Below, piece by piece: positions 24,301-33,923 of a stretch of DNA of 64,000 bases. The number at the start of each line of letters is the position of its first letter. Position 1 is the stretch's first letter. The stretch lies in NCBI GenBank assembly GCA_900110635.1, contig FOEK01000007.1:119629-183628 (forward strand), read 5' to 3'. This DNA is from Lachnospiraceae bacterium NE2001 (lineage in GTDB: Bacteria > Bacillota > Clostridia > Lachnospirales > Lachnospiraceae). The notes under the pieces were generated by a model. The model was given only the letters and a program-made list of their open reading frames with translations. It was not told the DNA's origin and did not search any database. The translations under genes were made by a program, and so were the position numbers.

Positions 24301-27300
24301 CATACATATCTCCCTTAATCAAGACTCTATCATTATCTGAGAGTACTATTTTACTATTGATCGTCTGTTTCCAAGGATGACTAGCATCATATCTATATTC
24401 ACAGCAGGTACCAATTAAACCACCAACAGCCCTATGTCCAATAACACAGTAGCTTGTAGTTATACTTACTCCATCATAATAATCAGACGTATTTAGCCCT
24501 GGACCAGTGTATTTAGCGGTCTCCGTATACTCTTTTCCATTGTCATCAAAAGCACCAACAAAACCTCCTACATTATCATTTCCCAAAACAAACATTCCAG
24601 TACTAGAAACACTTGAAGATCCCGCAATCTTGCTAGGATGGAAATTAGAAAGTTTTGATAAACCAGCAGTATCACCACAAGCCGAAACATCTCCTACCGC
24701 TCCACCAACTCTATTTCTACCAAATACAATCGCATCAATTTGTGAATTGTATGATTTCCCGCCATTAATAGTTGCCTTCCCTAAAGAATGACCTACTATA
24801 CCACCTACACCATCAGTGACAAATAGAGATGCATCTATTAATTCAGTAACTTCACTAGGAAGCATTTCTCTAATCTCAAAGACATTGTCAATACTTGTAG
24901 TTGTATCTACACAAATAAGATCAAGAGCCAATTTCTTAGTGCTTTCAGTCTGAATATTATCCGCATTATTAATTGTAGTTGATAATAATCCAGACACTCC
25001 ACCTACGCCATAAAATAAAGCCCCTCTTTCTAATTCATCATCATTTGAATTTACTGCAGAATCATAACTACCGCCAAGAACAACAGCCGTATTAAGCAAT
25101 CCTGTAATTTGATTATTTGAATTATTTATCTCTCCACAATTTGCTGGATAATCATAATAATTTTGATCTTTATAGCAACGTTCGAGAATATTTCTAACAA
25201 ATTCCCTGTTTGAACCGTCTTTTCCAACTGTATCTCCATCAGGTCTTCCCAAAGCTCCAGCAATACCGCCTACTGCATAATTACCATATGCGCCAGTACC
25301 ATTGATTATTGAATAATTCTTTCTATATCCAAGACTTGTACTATTAGAAATAACTTCACGTGTAAACTCAGTTACCTTTGTTAACTCGTTTATATTATAA
25401 TCTTCAGAGCCACTAAATATACATTCCTCAGCATATCCAGCCACTCCACCAACGTATCTATCACCAAGAACAAACGAATACTCACCTGCTGAATCCTCTT
25501 TGTTTGGTGTTGAAGAGCAATCCTTGATATGAGCATATCTAGCCCCACCAACTATACCACCAACAAAGTTAGCTCTAAGCATTCTCCTAGTATTATTAAG
25601 ACTATCTTCAGAAGTTTCATCTGGTTTTAATAAATCAAAGAGTTCACCTCTATCATATAATGTGTAACTTACACATTTCTCAATAACAACAGATTCTTTC
25701 TTTGAATCGAAGCCAGAAGCACTGATAGGATTTTCATCTATTCCTTGCTTATCAAACGCAGCACCAGTGATACCACCAAAGTAAAATCCTCTATGAGTAA
25801 CATTCTCATCAATAACAACATCAAAATCAGTGAAATATTCATCCATTGAAATCTCACCATGATTCTCACATTCTTTAATCACAAACTTAGTTATTGCAGC
25901 TTTTTGATATATAGAACCCTCATTTTTCGTAGGAACTATATAGCAATTTGAAAATGAAACAGGTTCATTAGGCACTTTAACATCAGAAGTAGTATCATAT
26001 GCAGATAAGCCTTCTGGATATATCCTTCCTATAATTCCCCCAACATATCCTATACCTGTTACTTTAGCGTTATTAATACAACCTTTTATTTCTACTTTTG
26101 TTACTAAAGCTGATGAAACTGGCGCAACAATATAGTATTGATGCCCAACTATTCCACCAACATCAGAACGTCCTCTGATAAATGAATCCGATGTTTCTTC
26201 AGAAGATAAGTTTTCATCAACATATAGATTACTTATAACTCCAAAGCTTTCCCCAACAAATCCACCAACCTTTGATGTATAGAGGTACTCACTGTCACTA
26301 TATTTTTCAATTCCCGAAATAACTATATGATCAAGTTCTGCATTAGAGATATTTCCAAAGTTTTCTGTAAATAAACCAATTGGAATATACCCAGCTTTTC
26401 CTTGCTCACTTATTGTCTCGTATTTATCACTATCGTTTCCATCAATCGTCTTCTTGATAGATTCACCATAAACACCATAAATACAATTGTCCCCAAGAGA
26501 AACATTGATATTTTTTATTGAATATACTTTTGATTCTCCTTCTACTGGATCTTGCTTTAATGCAGAAAAACTATCAATATATGAAAGCATCAAAAAACCT
26601 GGGAATGATACACCAGCCGTACCTGTCCCACCATATAAATCAGTATTATGCAATTTGCTAAGATTAAGATTGATACCTACTTCATCCGAAAAACTAAAAC
26701 CTTCAGGAACACTAGCGGTATTATCCTTCGAATTAAACAAATAATTCTTTTTATCAGATCCACTTTGAGTAAAGTCCAGCCAATCTATATCATTCTTAAG
26801 TTTATAATCCCTCTGGGTTATTCCAGAAACATAAGCACCATAAGAAGTCGAAGCCCTCAATAAGTCACTATAATCTGATTCAAATCTAATATTATAAAAA
26901 TGACGACCATTAACAATTGAATATGTGAACTCATCATCATTATCAATAGCGCTATAATTTGCAAACGTTACTGCTGCACCTTCATTTGATCCATATTCTC
27001 TAAAAGAATTAATATTGGGAACCCAATCACCGGCTTTTGCTTTCCCTTTTAGCATATTATTATTTCCAGGATCTGTAACACTTACTTCTCCCTGAATAAA
27101 ACGAACACCTGGAACTCCAAATCTATAAAAGCTATAAGTATTCCTAAATGCTTTCTTTGCATTTTCAATTTCAGTTTCATTACTACCGAGCAGCCCCAAC
27201 GACTTAGCATAAGTTACAGATTGAGCCTGGATATCCGCAATATCTAAAGCAATATAAACCTTGCGTTCAGTATCTACCCAAATTGGCATCCAAAAGTCAG

Positions 27301-28327
27301 TTCCAGTAGTTTCTTCAGTTTGATATGCCCCATCTTTAAGGTGTACTTTTATCGGAGTTGGTTTTTTTATTGCTTTTTGAACAGTATTAATTCCAAGCGT
27401 TTGAATCGAGTCGATACAGTCTTCTTCGATTGTAAAATACATAAACTCACTATATCCGCCCTCGTATAGTGAAGCACCCTTTAATACGAAGTTTAAATCA
27501 CCATCTATTGGCTGATTTATTGTATTATTCTTTACAACAAGATTGAGAGTAGTGCTATTCTCTATCATAAAAGAATAACTACCCATATCAACCTCGTGTC
27601 CCTTTAGTTTTCTCGATAAAGAATCAACACCGAAATAACCAAACATCGAATCCCATCTAACCTGTCTGGTTCTATCATGAATATCCACTTTAGAAGAATC
27701 CGAATCATTATAAGCAAAAGCTGAAGCCGAATCTGAATAACAAACAGAAAAGATCTGAGCTGCTTCAGGAGAAAACTCAACGGATATTGCACCATTAAGA
27801 ACAGACTTATCAGAGATGTACTGAGAAATCAAATCAAACAGTAGTCTTTCTTCAGCTTCAACAGAATCGCGATTATTAATATAATCATCATATCTGTTTG
27901 AACCAACCATCAATCTTATAATTGTTCGTTCTTCAGTTGCTTTATTCGAGTCAGTCCAAAACGTTTTCCAATTATAATTGTTTCCGTCATCATCAGTCAA
28001 AACATTGAATATGCAATTAGTAACCTGTTCATTCCCTTGTCCAATGATATATTCGGACTTATAATTTCCATTACTATCACGTAACTCAACAAGTCTATTT
28101 TCAAGAGCTCCACTGGAATCAAGCTCAGTTAGTTGATTCTGCGCAGCATAATATATATCCTCAGCAGCAGCATTCTGATGGTTGAACTTCACCCAATCAA
28201 GCCACCCTAATAAGCCAGCCGACGAAACGCCCAGAATAATCGCCATAAGAGTAAGCACGACAACTAACTCCACTAAAGTGAAGCCTTTGTTGTTATTATG
28301 TAATTGTTTAAAATGGCGTAGTAGCAT
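21362..28327 (-). CDS. Giant modular pilin with GLUG-type repeats
   Basis: The 2321-aa protein starts with a normal class III leader cut after Gly15, then FTLVELVVVLTLMAIILGVS with Glu at +5 and a pilin helix (KFNHQNAAAEDIYYAAQNQL). The rest is a huge extracellular module. From about residue 650 to 1900 there are about 18 blocks of the form G-G-x-x-G (GGFVGESFG, GGIVGHQ, GGIIGRI, GGVAGYA, GGIAGALG, GGLIGTC, GGVVGKV and others), spaced irregularly with beta-strand-like sequence. These resemble the GLUG motif of bacterial adhesins. A pilus-borne adhesin is likely. GGGGG before the ATG is the RBS. No secretion signal other than the prepilin leader is present. Confidence 0.85.
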   Translation of the reverse strand: MLLRHFKQLHNNNKGFTLVELVVVLTLMAIILGVSSAGLLGWLDWVKFNHQNAAAEDIYYAAQNQLTELDSSGALENRLVELRDSNGNYKSEYIIGQGNEQVTNCIFNVLTDDDGNNYNWKTFWTDSNKATEERTIIRLMVGSNRYDDYINNRDSVEAEERLLFDLISQYISDKSVLNGAISVEFSPEAAQIFSVCYSDSASAFAYNDSDSSKVDIHDRTRQVRWDSMFGYFGVDSLSRKLKGHEVDMGSYSFMIENSTTLNLVVKNNTINQPIDGDLNFVLKGASLYEGGYSEFMYFTIEEDCIDSIQTLGINTVQKAIKKPTPIKVHLKDGAYQTEETTGTDFWMPIWVDTERKVYIALDIADIQAQSVTYAKSLGLLGSNETEIENAKKAFRNTYSFYRFGVPGVRFIQGEVSVTDPGNNNMLKGKAKAGDWVPNINSFREYGSNEGAAVTFANYSAIDNDDEFTYSIVNGRHFYNIRFESDYSDLLRASTSYGAYVSGITQRDYKLKNDIDWLDFTQSGSDKKNYLFNSKDNTASVPEGFSFSDEVGINLNLSKLHNTDLYGGTGTAGVSFPGFLMLSYIDSFSALKQDPVEGESKVYSIKNINVSLGDNCIYGVYGESIKKTIDGNDSDKYETISEQGKAGYIPIGLFTENFGNISNAELDHIVISGIEKYSDSEYLYTSKVGGFVGESFGVISNLYVDENLSSEETSDSFIRGRSDVGGIVGHQYYIVAPVSSALVTKVEIKGCINNAKVTGIGYVGGIIGRIYPEGLSAYDTTSDVKVPNEPVSFSNCYIVPTKNEGSIYQKAAITKFVIKECENHGEISMDEYFTDFDVVIDENVTHRGFYFGGITGAAFDKQGIDENPISASGFDSKKESVVIEKCVSYTLYDRGELFDLLKPDETSEDSLNNTRRMLRANFVGGIVGGARYAHIKDCSSTPNKEDSAGEYSFVLGDRYVGGVAGYAEECIFSGSEDYNINELTKVTEFTREVISNSTSLGYRKNYSIINGTGAYGNYAVGGIAGALGRPDGDTVGKDGSNREFVRNILERCYKDQNYYDYPANCGEINNSNNQITGLLNTAVVLGGSYDSAVNSNDDELERGALFYGVGGVSGLLSTTINNADNIQTESTKKLALDLICVDTTTSIDNVFEIREMLPSEVTELIDASLFVTDGVGGIVGHSLGKATINGGKSYNSQIDAIVFGRNRVGGAVGDVSACGDTAGLSKLSNFHPSKIAGSSSVSSTGMFVLGNDNVGGFVGAFDDNGKEYTETAKYTGPGLNTSDYYDGVSITTSYCVIGHRAVGGLIGTCCEYRYDASHPWKQTINSKIVLSDNDRVLIKGDMYVGGIVGVQEGKIGNNARRYNCSLAFVNIEAGCFSGAITGALFSRDELWPVNELVKSKDKEDSGDSIKNITIKSNLCAAYVAGLYAYNDFNSNDSNDGKSNPLVLYNVTDEATNVDNYKPVDDGTKRKSCNGLYNIKEIDGFEFEYLKPEDYSADEVRKDSKLKEKIKSASPLGEVRLKATVDIIKATFDGYPSDLDVGDDDFDDAGEPDTSNSTNGMNLYRISGFKQANGGAVTINADIYAGGLFGITADYVPIKVVNYRNRARIYTKTAIMSQELGTNDSNLYSYMGGVVGKVPLGMTLTECWNSSGDYSEPNNSSDYKTYGEKCNNDPNYISDNATFKGGLAEINAGIIEGCYNDVLCYPKYYKDMYSVNNTSIIQIKFIGRFKTTQKTGNYVGLNGTLENSSDTPAVIKNCTNYQRLYANVAGGIVSSIGGYSQIIECKNVAKLIQGKPTESGSGVAGGIVGTVINATNSSTPGFTLELTNNVNEGTVNCSDVSGRTAGIIYDSQMIGDISGCRNYSDTPNYAITSSETGHTAKSIKYCFDGSGLTNRSIVSSHTLTQRHKGFGMVSSDLSNNMYSNYYVGTGDSLPLLDPMSVNTFWAFKYYNNDSSGKETVNADILSKTDVSSRTDVAIWDVYKDAADNKLNIEIMPIKTSGLSNGAYVDIDSLDIYWDNYIKAEFLDYYNDETFYEGYTSGDSYLLYNPLTSGEEQESVVSYHDIAVAEYSNNTHKGERTFKISDYISQDNYNQGLYDRYAYSVFLKLLADESNPDLSTEETQSKYIEMLYDNAFFMSEDDSKLVINYTIKLVDIDGNECVLPGTGENNAQISEVINAYLCASFDINSAEVPSDFNKDMISHIIITVNGVTLGADSVENKVGIRGIYWKSSESEETDPAVAMSKPDSSVLAPVSGFEGKDISDTVAYINSNQVSLSKISREQSDNSVSYYLNSNIISGMNDDNLDEKYCGLISPIWPTIKWLQ

Positions 28328-28341
28328 ATTACCCCCTACTC

Positions 28342-31300
28342 CTAAGGAGTCTGTAACTGAACATACTTGTTATTCATAATCTTGTATTGATTTCCATTAT
28401 AATCTGTGAAGGTTTTCCCTCCCCATCCCAAGTTATTTGTAATTTTTATTTTTTCACTTGAATTATCATATAACTCTGGAGTGTTAAACAAAGGATTATC
28501 ACCCATATCCCAAGAACTTGCAGCATGAGCAAACGCATTAAACTTAGTATCTACATTACTCTTATTTAAGTTGAAAAACATAAATGCAATAGTTTGAAGA
28601 TTGCTCATATCAGCTCTTTCTCCAAAATCAATATCTTGAATACTATGAGCATCAGAAAACATATATGATATATCAGTAACATTCGACCAATCTCCAGTTA
28701 TTGATACAGTTTTAACTGCAGTGCCCTTAAACATACTTGTCATCTTTACATTGCTAGTCTCTGATGTATCAATCACCAACCTGGCAGAAGTTAAACTCGT
28801 GCATCCATTAAACATTTCACTAAAATCTGTCACCTGAGATAAATCAAAATCTGTTAAATCGATCGACTTAAGCGATGTCCATCCATTAAACATCTTCGTT
28901 GCATTGCTATTTAATGATATAGTAGTTGCCTGCGACCACCATTTTAATTCATTATTTTCATTAACCCACATATAAACAGGAACTTCAGAGTCTGTGGTTG
29001 ATAATGATATTTTATCATCTATAGCTAAAACATCTTCCCTGGTTAAAGTAGTTTCTCTAGAAAAACCTGTGATACTAGTTTTTTGTACTCCAAGCTTATT
29101 ATATACCCAATTATCATTTAGCTGTACTAATGAAGCTGCCTTCATGGCAGTAAAGTAACCATGTTCACCTGCGGCAGTATCATCGCCATTATAATTTTCC
29201 TCCGGATACTCATCTGCAACAGCATACTTTGATGTCATCGAGAATGTTCTCTGATCAACATTAATATCCCCATCATTATATACATCTCTTACAATTTCCG
29301 GAGTAGTTCCTGCCCCACCCTTAAGGCTCACACACCCCTTAAAGGTATTTCCTCCCGATGCGCTATCAGATGCCTGATTGCCATCCATATAAACAAACTT
29401 ATCAACCCTCCATTGAGTAGGATCAACAATAATGGTTTGAAGTGCACTACATCTAATAAACATATCTCTTATACCATTATTAGAATCTCTTGTTTTGGAA
29501 GCATCCTTAAGTAGACTTTGGGTTGAAAAATTGCTCAAATCTAGCTTAGTTAATACATTATTATACATAGGCTGTTTGTCAATCATAGAATTACCAAACA
29601 TGTTTCTCATTGTTACAACCTTACTAGTATCAAAACTAGATACGTTTATACTTGCAGCACTTCTACAATTATCAAACAGATAACTCATATCTGTTACTTT
29701 CGATGTATTAAAATTACTCAAATCAAATTTGGTTATCGAGCAACATTTATAAAACATATAACTCATATCAGTAACATCAGTTGTTTCAAGTTTAGCAACC
29801 ATTGTATTAACAGTCATGCGTTGGCAATTAGAAAACATCTCTTTGCAACTATCTTGAACCTTAATTTCAGAATCATCTTCAGTAACAATATATACATCAT
29901 ATAAATACGCACTATCAGATTGAGTCTGTGGATCATTATTAGGTTTTCTTATACTATACGCAACTGTATAAGCAGGATATTTTTCATCTCTATCGCTATC
30001 ATTTACAAGATAATTACCCTCTTCATCTCTACAAAGAAGCCTTGCATTTTCACCTGTTTGTTGTCTAACAGTCGTTGTAGATAGGCACCTTTCCATAAAT
30101 ATATTAGTAGTATTCTTTTCAACTATTGAAAAAGGAATATAATTTATACTTGTAATATAATCTATTTTACCATTAGCCACATCTCTAATTAGTTTTCTAA
30201 CAGGCGATTGTTTTCCTTTTACATCATGCTTAAGAAGTGTTGTCTGAGGAGCAACATCAACAACAGCTAATTCACCATACTCATTATTCCCAAATAATTT
30301 ATCTTTAATGAGAAGTTCAGAAAGATTAGCATCTATAGTATTACCTGACACATTTTTTATATCTTTTTCGCGAGTACGACCATCCGAAGTCATATCTGTC
30401 TCATTTTTTAATGCTTCTTCAGTAAGATTCTTATCGCATTTATAAAGATTCCACCATTTTACTTTTAATTTTTTGTTACTAAACACTAGTTTATTATCAT
30501 CAAATACCGAGTATGCACCTTCACCGTTAAAAACTAAAGGACTAGTTTTGCTATTATCTTTATAGATTTTTCCATCAAGTTCATATTTTACATAAGATTC
30601 TTCAATCGAAAAATCATTTTCCGCAGCTACTGTTTCTGTATCATCAAAAGACACAAGTCCAGCATAATTACCTGAGTTAATTATCCCTCTAACATGAAGA
30701 GTTTTATTAATATCAGCTGGCGCTAGAAATACTATTCCCTCATTCTTAACGACAGGAATATTATTCTCATCCTTATCAATTGCACCATCTCCATCAGTAT
30801 CTACTAAGGCGCTTATACGATTACTAATCACTTCGCTAATATTTTCAGAATTAGCTTTTATAATTTCATCATTTTCATCTTTAATGCAGATTATAGATCC
30901 GCCAGTAGTTGATTCATTTGTATCTTTAATCACCCAATTGTTATCAAATGTAATTGCTCCCTCATTGGGTTTAGGAGTTCCACTCACATCATTGCCATCA
31001 ATATCTGCCTGAGTTACATTTACATTGGATAAATCGACATCACAAACAACAGCATGAGATATAATTCCATACTTTGCTTCTATAGTGTCAAATACACCGT
31101 CATTATCACTATCTTTTTTCCCACCAGACACTTCCACACTTTGTGTACCATTGTTATATGCAAAGAACGAGACAGGAATATCTTCAATGCTCTTTTCCTT
31201 CACCTCAGCAACAAATGTAACAGAATCAAACCCTGGGACAGCTGCATTTTCATTCAGATAAGTTTTTATTTCACTAATAGAGCTATATATCACATTTGAA

Positions 31301-32322
31301 TCATCAGACTTTACCCACTTAAGAGAAGTCTCATCCAGGTTATCCTTATCCTGAACAACTGGGTTTGGAGTATCAGAAAGGGTGCCATTCTCGGAACCGT
31401 CTGCTGTAAACGTTGTAGTAAATGCTGTCTTATTTCCAAACTTCACAACAGTTCTATTTGTTCTTTCATTATTTATAAGTTTTACATTAGTTTTATCAGT
31501 ATCAACCGCACCAAGAAGTGTTAATGTTACCGTATTATAATTCATACCTGGTCTACTAGGTTCATCAATGACTTCTTCTCCATCAGCTGATTCTGTTTCT
31601 TCTATTCTCGTCTCCTCGTCCTCTTCATCAATATATGTATCTATGCCCTCATCCTCATTTTTAGCGATATTATTTGAGCTACTTGCAGAATCTTTAACCG
31701 CCTTTTCTGAATCCCAAGGCCAAACTACGATATAATTATCATTTTCTCCAGTTTTTACACCAGTTTTTCCAGCTATAATATCCTTATCAGCAGTTAATTC
31801 TTCATCCAATACTCTCCATTCCGAGCCATTATAGTATACATATATGCCATCATCTGCCTTAAATAGTGCAGAAGCAACCGTATAAGATGCAACAGAATTA
31901 TACGTTCCATCAGCATTCTTAAAATTTTTAACAGTGTTAATTGTAAACTCAGTAGATGCTTTCAAGCCAGAAGTATTAAATGCTTCCTCTCTTACTCTTC
32001 GAGGAAGATAAACTAACCCCTCTGTATAAGCATCAGAAAGCATAGACTCTGTTGCAGACAAAGCCTCTTTTGCTTCAGATATATGTTTCTTCTTATTGGC
32101 GTGATCTGTGAATCCCAGGAGACCTGGCACTACAGCAGCCGCAAGAATTGCAAGTATTACAAGCACTACAATAAGCTCCACGAGAGTGAATCCTTTCTCA
32201 GAATTCTTCTGGGAGCTGCTACATTTCTTTATTCTATTAACAGAGCTTTCACCTAACCCTGCATAGTCATGTTCAAGTCCAAATACTTTCCAAACCATCC
32301 CAAGAGCTTTCCTGCTAATCAT
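28342..32322 (-). CDS. Modular pilin with BspA-type leucine-rich repeats
   Basis: The 1326-aa protein has an unusually long 44-residue leader before the cleavage motif SEKG, then FTLVELIVVLVILAILAAAV. The pilin head contains VYYNGSEWRVL, like the other pilins here. The distal part has two calcium-loop-like repeats (DSDNDGVFD near 404, DTDGDGAID near 509). It also has BspA/DUF285-type repeats (MFYKCCSITKFDLSNFNTSK, about 877-930; MFNGCTSLTSARL, about 1130-1230). Such repeats bind host or fibre surfaces in other bacteria. GGAGGAGAGG upstream fixes the start at 32322 rather than a farther in-frame ATG at 32430. Confidence 0.88.
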   Translation of the reverse strand: MISRKALGMVWKVFGLEHDYAGLGESSVNRIKKCSSSQKNSEKGFTLVELIVVLVILAILAAAVVPGLLGFTDHANKKKHISEAKEALSATESMLSDAYTEGLVYLPRRVREEAFNTSGLKASTEFTINTVKNFKNADGTYNSVASYTVASALFKADDGIYVYYNGSEWRVLDEELTADKDIIAGKTGVKTGENDNYIVVWPWDSEKAVKDSASSSNNIAKNEDEGIDTYIDEEDEETRIEETESADGEEVIDEPSRPGMNYNTVTLTLLGAVDTDKTNVKLINNERTNRTVVKFGNKTAFTTTFTADGSENGTLSDTPNPVVQDKDNLDETSLKWVKSDDSNVIYSSISEIKTYLNENAAVPGFDSVTFVAEVKEKSIEDIPVSFFAYNNGTQSVEVSGGKKDSDNDGVFDTIEAKYGIISHAVVCDVDLSNVNVTQADIDGNDVSGTPKPNEGAITFDNNWVIKDTNESTTGGSIICIKDENDEIIKANSENISEVISNRISALVDTDGDGAIDKDENNIPVVKNEGIVFLAPADINKTLHVRGIINSGNYAGLVSFDDTETVAAENDFSIEESYVKYELDGKIYKDNSKTSPLVFNGEGAYSVFDDNKLVFSNKKLKVKWWNLYKCDKNLTEEALKNETDMTSDGRTREKDIKNVSGNTIDANLSELLIKDKLFGNNEYGELAVVDVAPQTTLLKHDVKGKQSPVRKLIRDVANGKIDYITSINYIPFSIVEKNTTNIFMERCLSTTTVRQQTGENARLLCRDEEGNYLVNDSDRDEKYPAYTVAYSIRKPNNDPQTQSDSAYLYDVYIVTEDDSEIKVQDSCKEMFSNCQRMTVNTMVAKLETTDVTDMSYMFYKCCSITKFDLSNFNTSKVTDMSYLFDNCRSAASINVSSFDTSKVVTMRNMFGNSMIDKQPMYNNVLTKLDLSNFSTQSLLKDASKTRDSNNGIRDMFIRCSALQTIIVDPTQWRVDKFVYMDGNQASDSASGGNTFKGCVSLKGGAGTTPEIVRDVYNDGDINVDQRTFSMTSKYAVADEYPEENYNGDDTAAGEHGYFTAMKAASLVQLNDNWVYNKLGVQKTSITGFSRETTLTREDVLAIDDKISLSTTDSEVPVYMWVNENNELKWWSQATTISLNSNATKMFNGWTSLKSIDLTDFDLSQVTDFSEMFNGCTSLTSARLVIDTSETSNVKMTSMFKGTAVKTVSITGDWSNVTDISYMFSDAHSIQDIDFGERADMSNLQTIAFMFFNLNKSNVDTKFNAFAHAASSWDMGDNPLFNTPELYDNSSEKIKITNNLGWGGKTFTDYNGNQYKIMNNKYVQLQTP

Positions 32323-32348
32323 AAGTTCCTCTCCTCCTATGATTTTCT

Positions 32349-32367
32349 GGAATCCCCAATGGATTCC
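32349..32367 (-). promoter_or_regulatory. Leader hairpin ahead of the LRR pilin
   Basis: A 7-bp stem (GGAATCC / GGATTCC) with a 5-base loop lies about 15 bases upstream of the GGAGGAGAGG. There is no U-run. It may tune translation or mRNA stability. Confidence 0.45.
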
Positions 32368-32442
32368 GAATTGACAACTCTGGGTTAATCCTATGTACCT
32401 TCTTTCTCGTAAAACGGAAAATGGGTACACTAATTCAAAGTT

Positions 32443-32471
32443 AGTTTACCATAAAACAAAAGGACCCGCAA
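32443..32471 (-). promoter_or_regulatory. Promoter of the modular pilin operon
   Basis: TTGCGG (32466-32471) and TAAACT (32443-32448) lie 17 bases apart on the minus strand, with TGG before the -10. The leader would be about 115 bases. No terminator was seen down to 19323, so five pilin genes likely share it. Confidence 0.55.
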
Positions 32472-32776
32472 CACCTTGGCCTGGCTTGTTCATATAATCT
32501 TCATACTACTATCACATATTGTTAATCGAATCAGCCAGCTCATAATTAGCATCAATACTTGTATATATTATTACATTGAATCATTATAGCTGTCTTTTAT
32601 TCGGTAATTTAGCTGTTTCAATCCCAATCTCATACCAGTTCTTGATATATGGATGTTTTTTGTATATACTTATCACTGTTTGAATCAATATTTGACGGCC
32701 TTGAGTATTCTCTATTTTATTGGCTGTCAGACAGACATTTTATACGATATACATTAGAAATGGAGGTTTTTTAGTT

Positions 32777-33784
32777 ATGAGTATTAAGATAGGTATTCTC
32801 GGCTACGGCAATCTTGGCCGCGGCGTTGAGAAGGCAGTTATTGCTGCAGAAGATATGGAGCTTGTTGGCGTATTTTCCAGAAGAGATCCTGCCAGTGTTA
32901 AGGTTGATAGTGGTGCAACCGTTTACAGCGTTGATGAGCTGGCTGGAATGACAGATAAGGTGGACGTGCTGGTTATCTGCGGCGGTTCTGCTACAGATCT
33001 GCCTGAAATGACACCTAAGTACGCAGCAATGTTCAACGTGATTGATTCATTTGACACACACGCAAGGATTCCTGAGCATTTTTCAAATGTTGATGCTGCC
33101 GCTAAGGCTGCTGGAAAGATTGGTATCATCTCCTGCGGATGGGATCCAGGTATGTTCTCTCTGAATCGTCTCTACGCACACAGCGTGCTTCCAGGCGGCA
33201 AGGATTATACCTTCTGGGGCAAGGGCGTGAGCCAGGGACATTCTGATGCGATTCGTCGTATTGAGGGCGTTGTGGATGCTCGTCAGTATACAATTCCTGT
33301 GCCAGTTGCTCTTGATGCAGTTCGCGAGGGCAAGAACCCTGATCTTGATACACGCGACAAGCACACTCGTGAGTGCTTCGTTGTTGCTGAACCAGGTGCT
33401 GACCTGGCACGCATCGAGAACGAGATTGTGACTATGCCTAACTACTTTGCTGACTACGACACAACGGTACATTTTATCTCTGAAGAGGAGATGAAGGAAG
33501 AGCACAGCGGTCTTCCTCACGGTGGTGCTGTTATCTATTCTGGTACTACTGGTGGAAATGTCAACGCAGACGGCACTACTTCCGAGGTGAATACCCACGT
33601 TATCGAGTACAGCCTTAAGCTTGACTCAAATCCTGAATTCACAGGTTCTGTGCTGGTTGCTTATGCTAGAGCTGCTTTCCGTATGAATCAGGCTGGCGAC
33701 AGCGGTGCAAAGACTGTATTTGATGTAGCACCTGCTCTTCTGTCACCAATGAGCGGCGAGGATATACGTGCGCATATGCTGTAA
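32777..33784 (+). CDS. ddh: meso-Diaminopimelate D-dehydrogenase
   Basis: This 335-aa NADPH-dependent enzyme converts tetrahydrodipicolinate and ammonia to meso-diaminopimelate for lysine and peptidoglycan. It has Rossmann motif GILGYGNLGRGVE at the N-terminus, FSRRDP, CGWDPGMFSLNRLY and FWGKGVSQGHSDAIRRIEGV, all typical of Ddh. GGAGG 10 bases upstream selects the ATG at 32777 over the in-frame start at 32720. It is monocistronic, ended by a strong terminator. Confidence 0.96.
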   Translation: MSIKIGILGYGNLGRGVEKAVIAAEDMELVGVFSRRDPASVKVDSGATVYSVDELAGMTDKVDVLVICGGSATDLPEMTPKYAAMFNVIDSFDTHARIPEHFSNVDAAAKAAGKIGIISCGWDPGMFSLNRLYAHSVLPGGKDYTFWGKGVSQGHSDAIRRIEGVVDARQYTIPVPVALDAVREGKNPDLDTRDKHTRECFVVAEPGADLARIENEIVTMPNYFADYDTTVHFISEEEMKEEHSGLPHGGAVIYSGTTGGNVNADGTTSEVNTHVIEYSLKLDSNPEFTGSVLVAYARAAFRMNQAGDSGAKTVFDVAPALLSPMSGEDIRAHML

Positions 33785-33820
33785 TATATAGCATAACTTT
33801 ATAGGATATATATTGGTACA

Positions 33821-33864
33821 AAAACAATGGGGCGGTTCTGTATGTAGAACCGCCCCATTGTTTT
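33821..33864. terminator. Strong terminator after ddh
   Basis: A 19-bp perfect stem (arms 33821-33839 and 33846-33864, core ACAATGGGGCGGTTCT) has A-runs on one side and T-runs on the other. It can work in both directions, ending ddh and possibly the opposing XRE gene. Confidence 0.93.
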
Positions 33865-33923
33865 ATACAGGAATTATATTGAATATCAAAATATCTCTTA
33901 CTATTGTTTTACTTTATTATTTA

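Larger units (their letters stand above)
32323..32776. other. Divergent intergenic region, pilin operon and ddh
   Basis: This 454-base gap drives the pilin operon leftward and ddh rightward. It holds the minus-strand promoter and the leader hairpin annotated separately. Near 32730-32760 a TTGGCT...TACGAT pair may serve ddh, but it is weak. No ORF or RNA gene is visible. Confidence 0.6.

Noticed and set aside
32323..32430. 36-residue N-terminal extension of the LRR pilin
   Set aside because: The extension contains the leader hairpin and the RBS for MISRKA; translation most likely starts at 32322.
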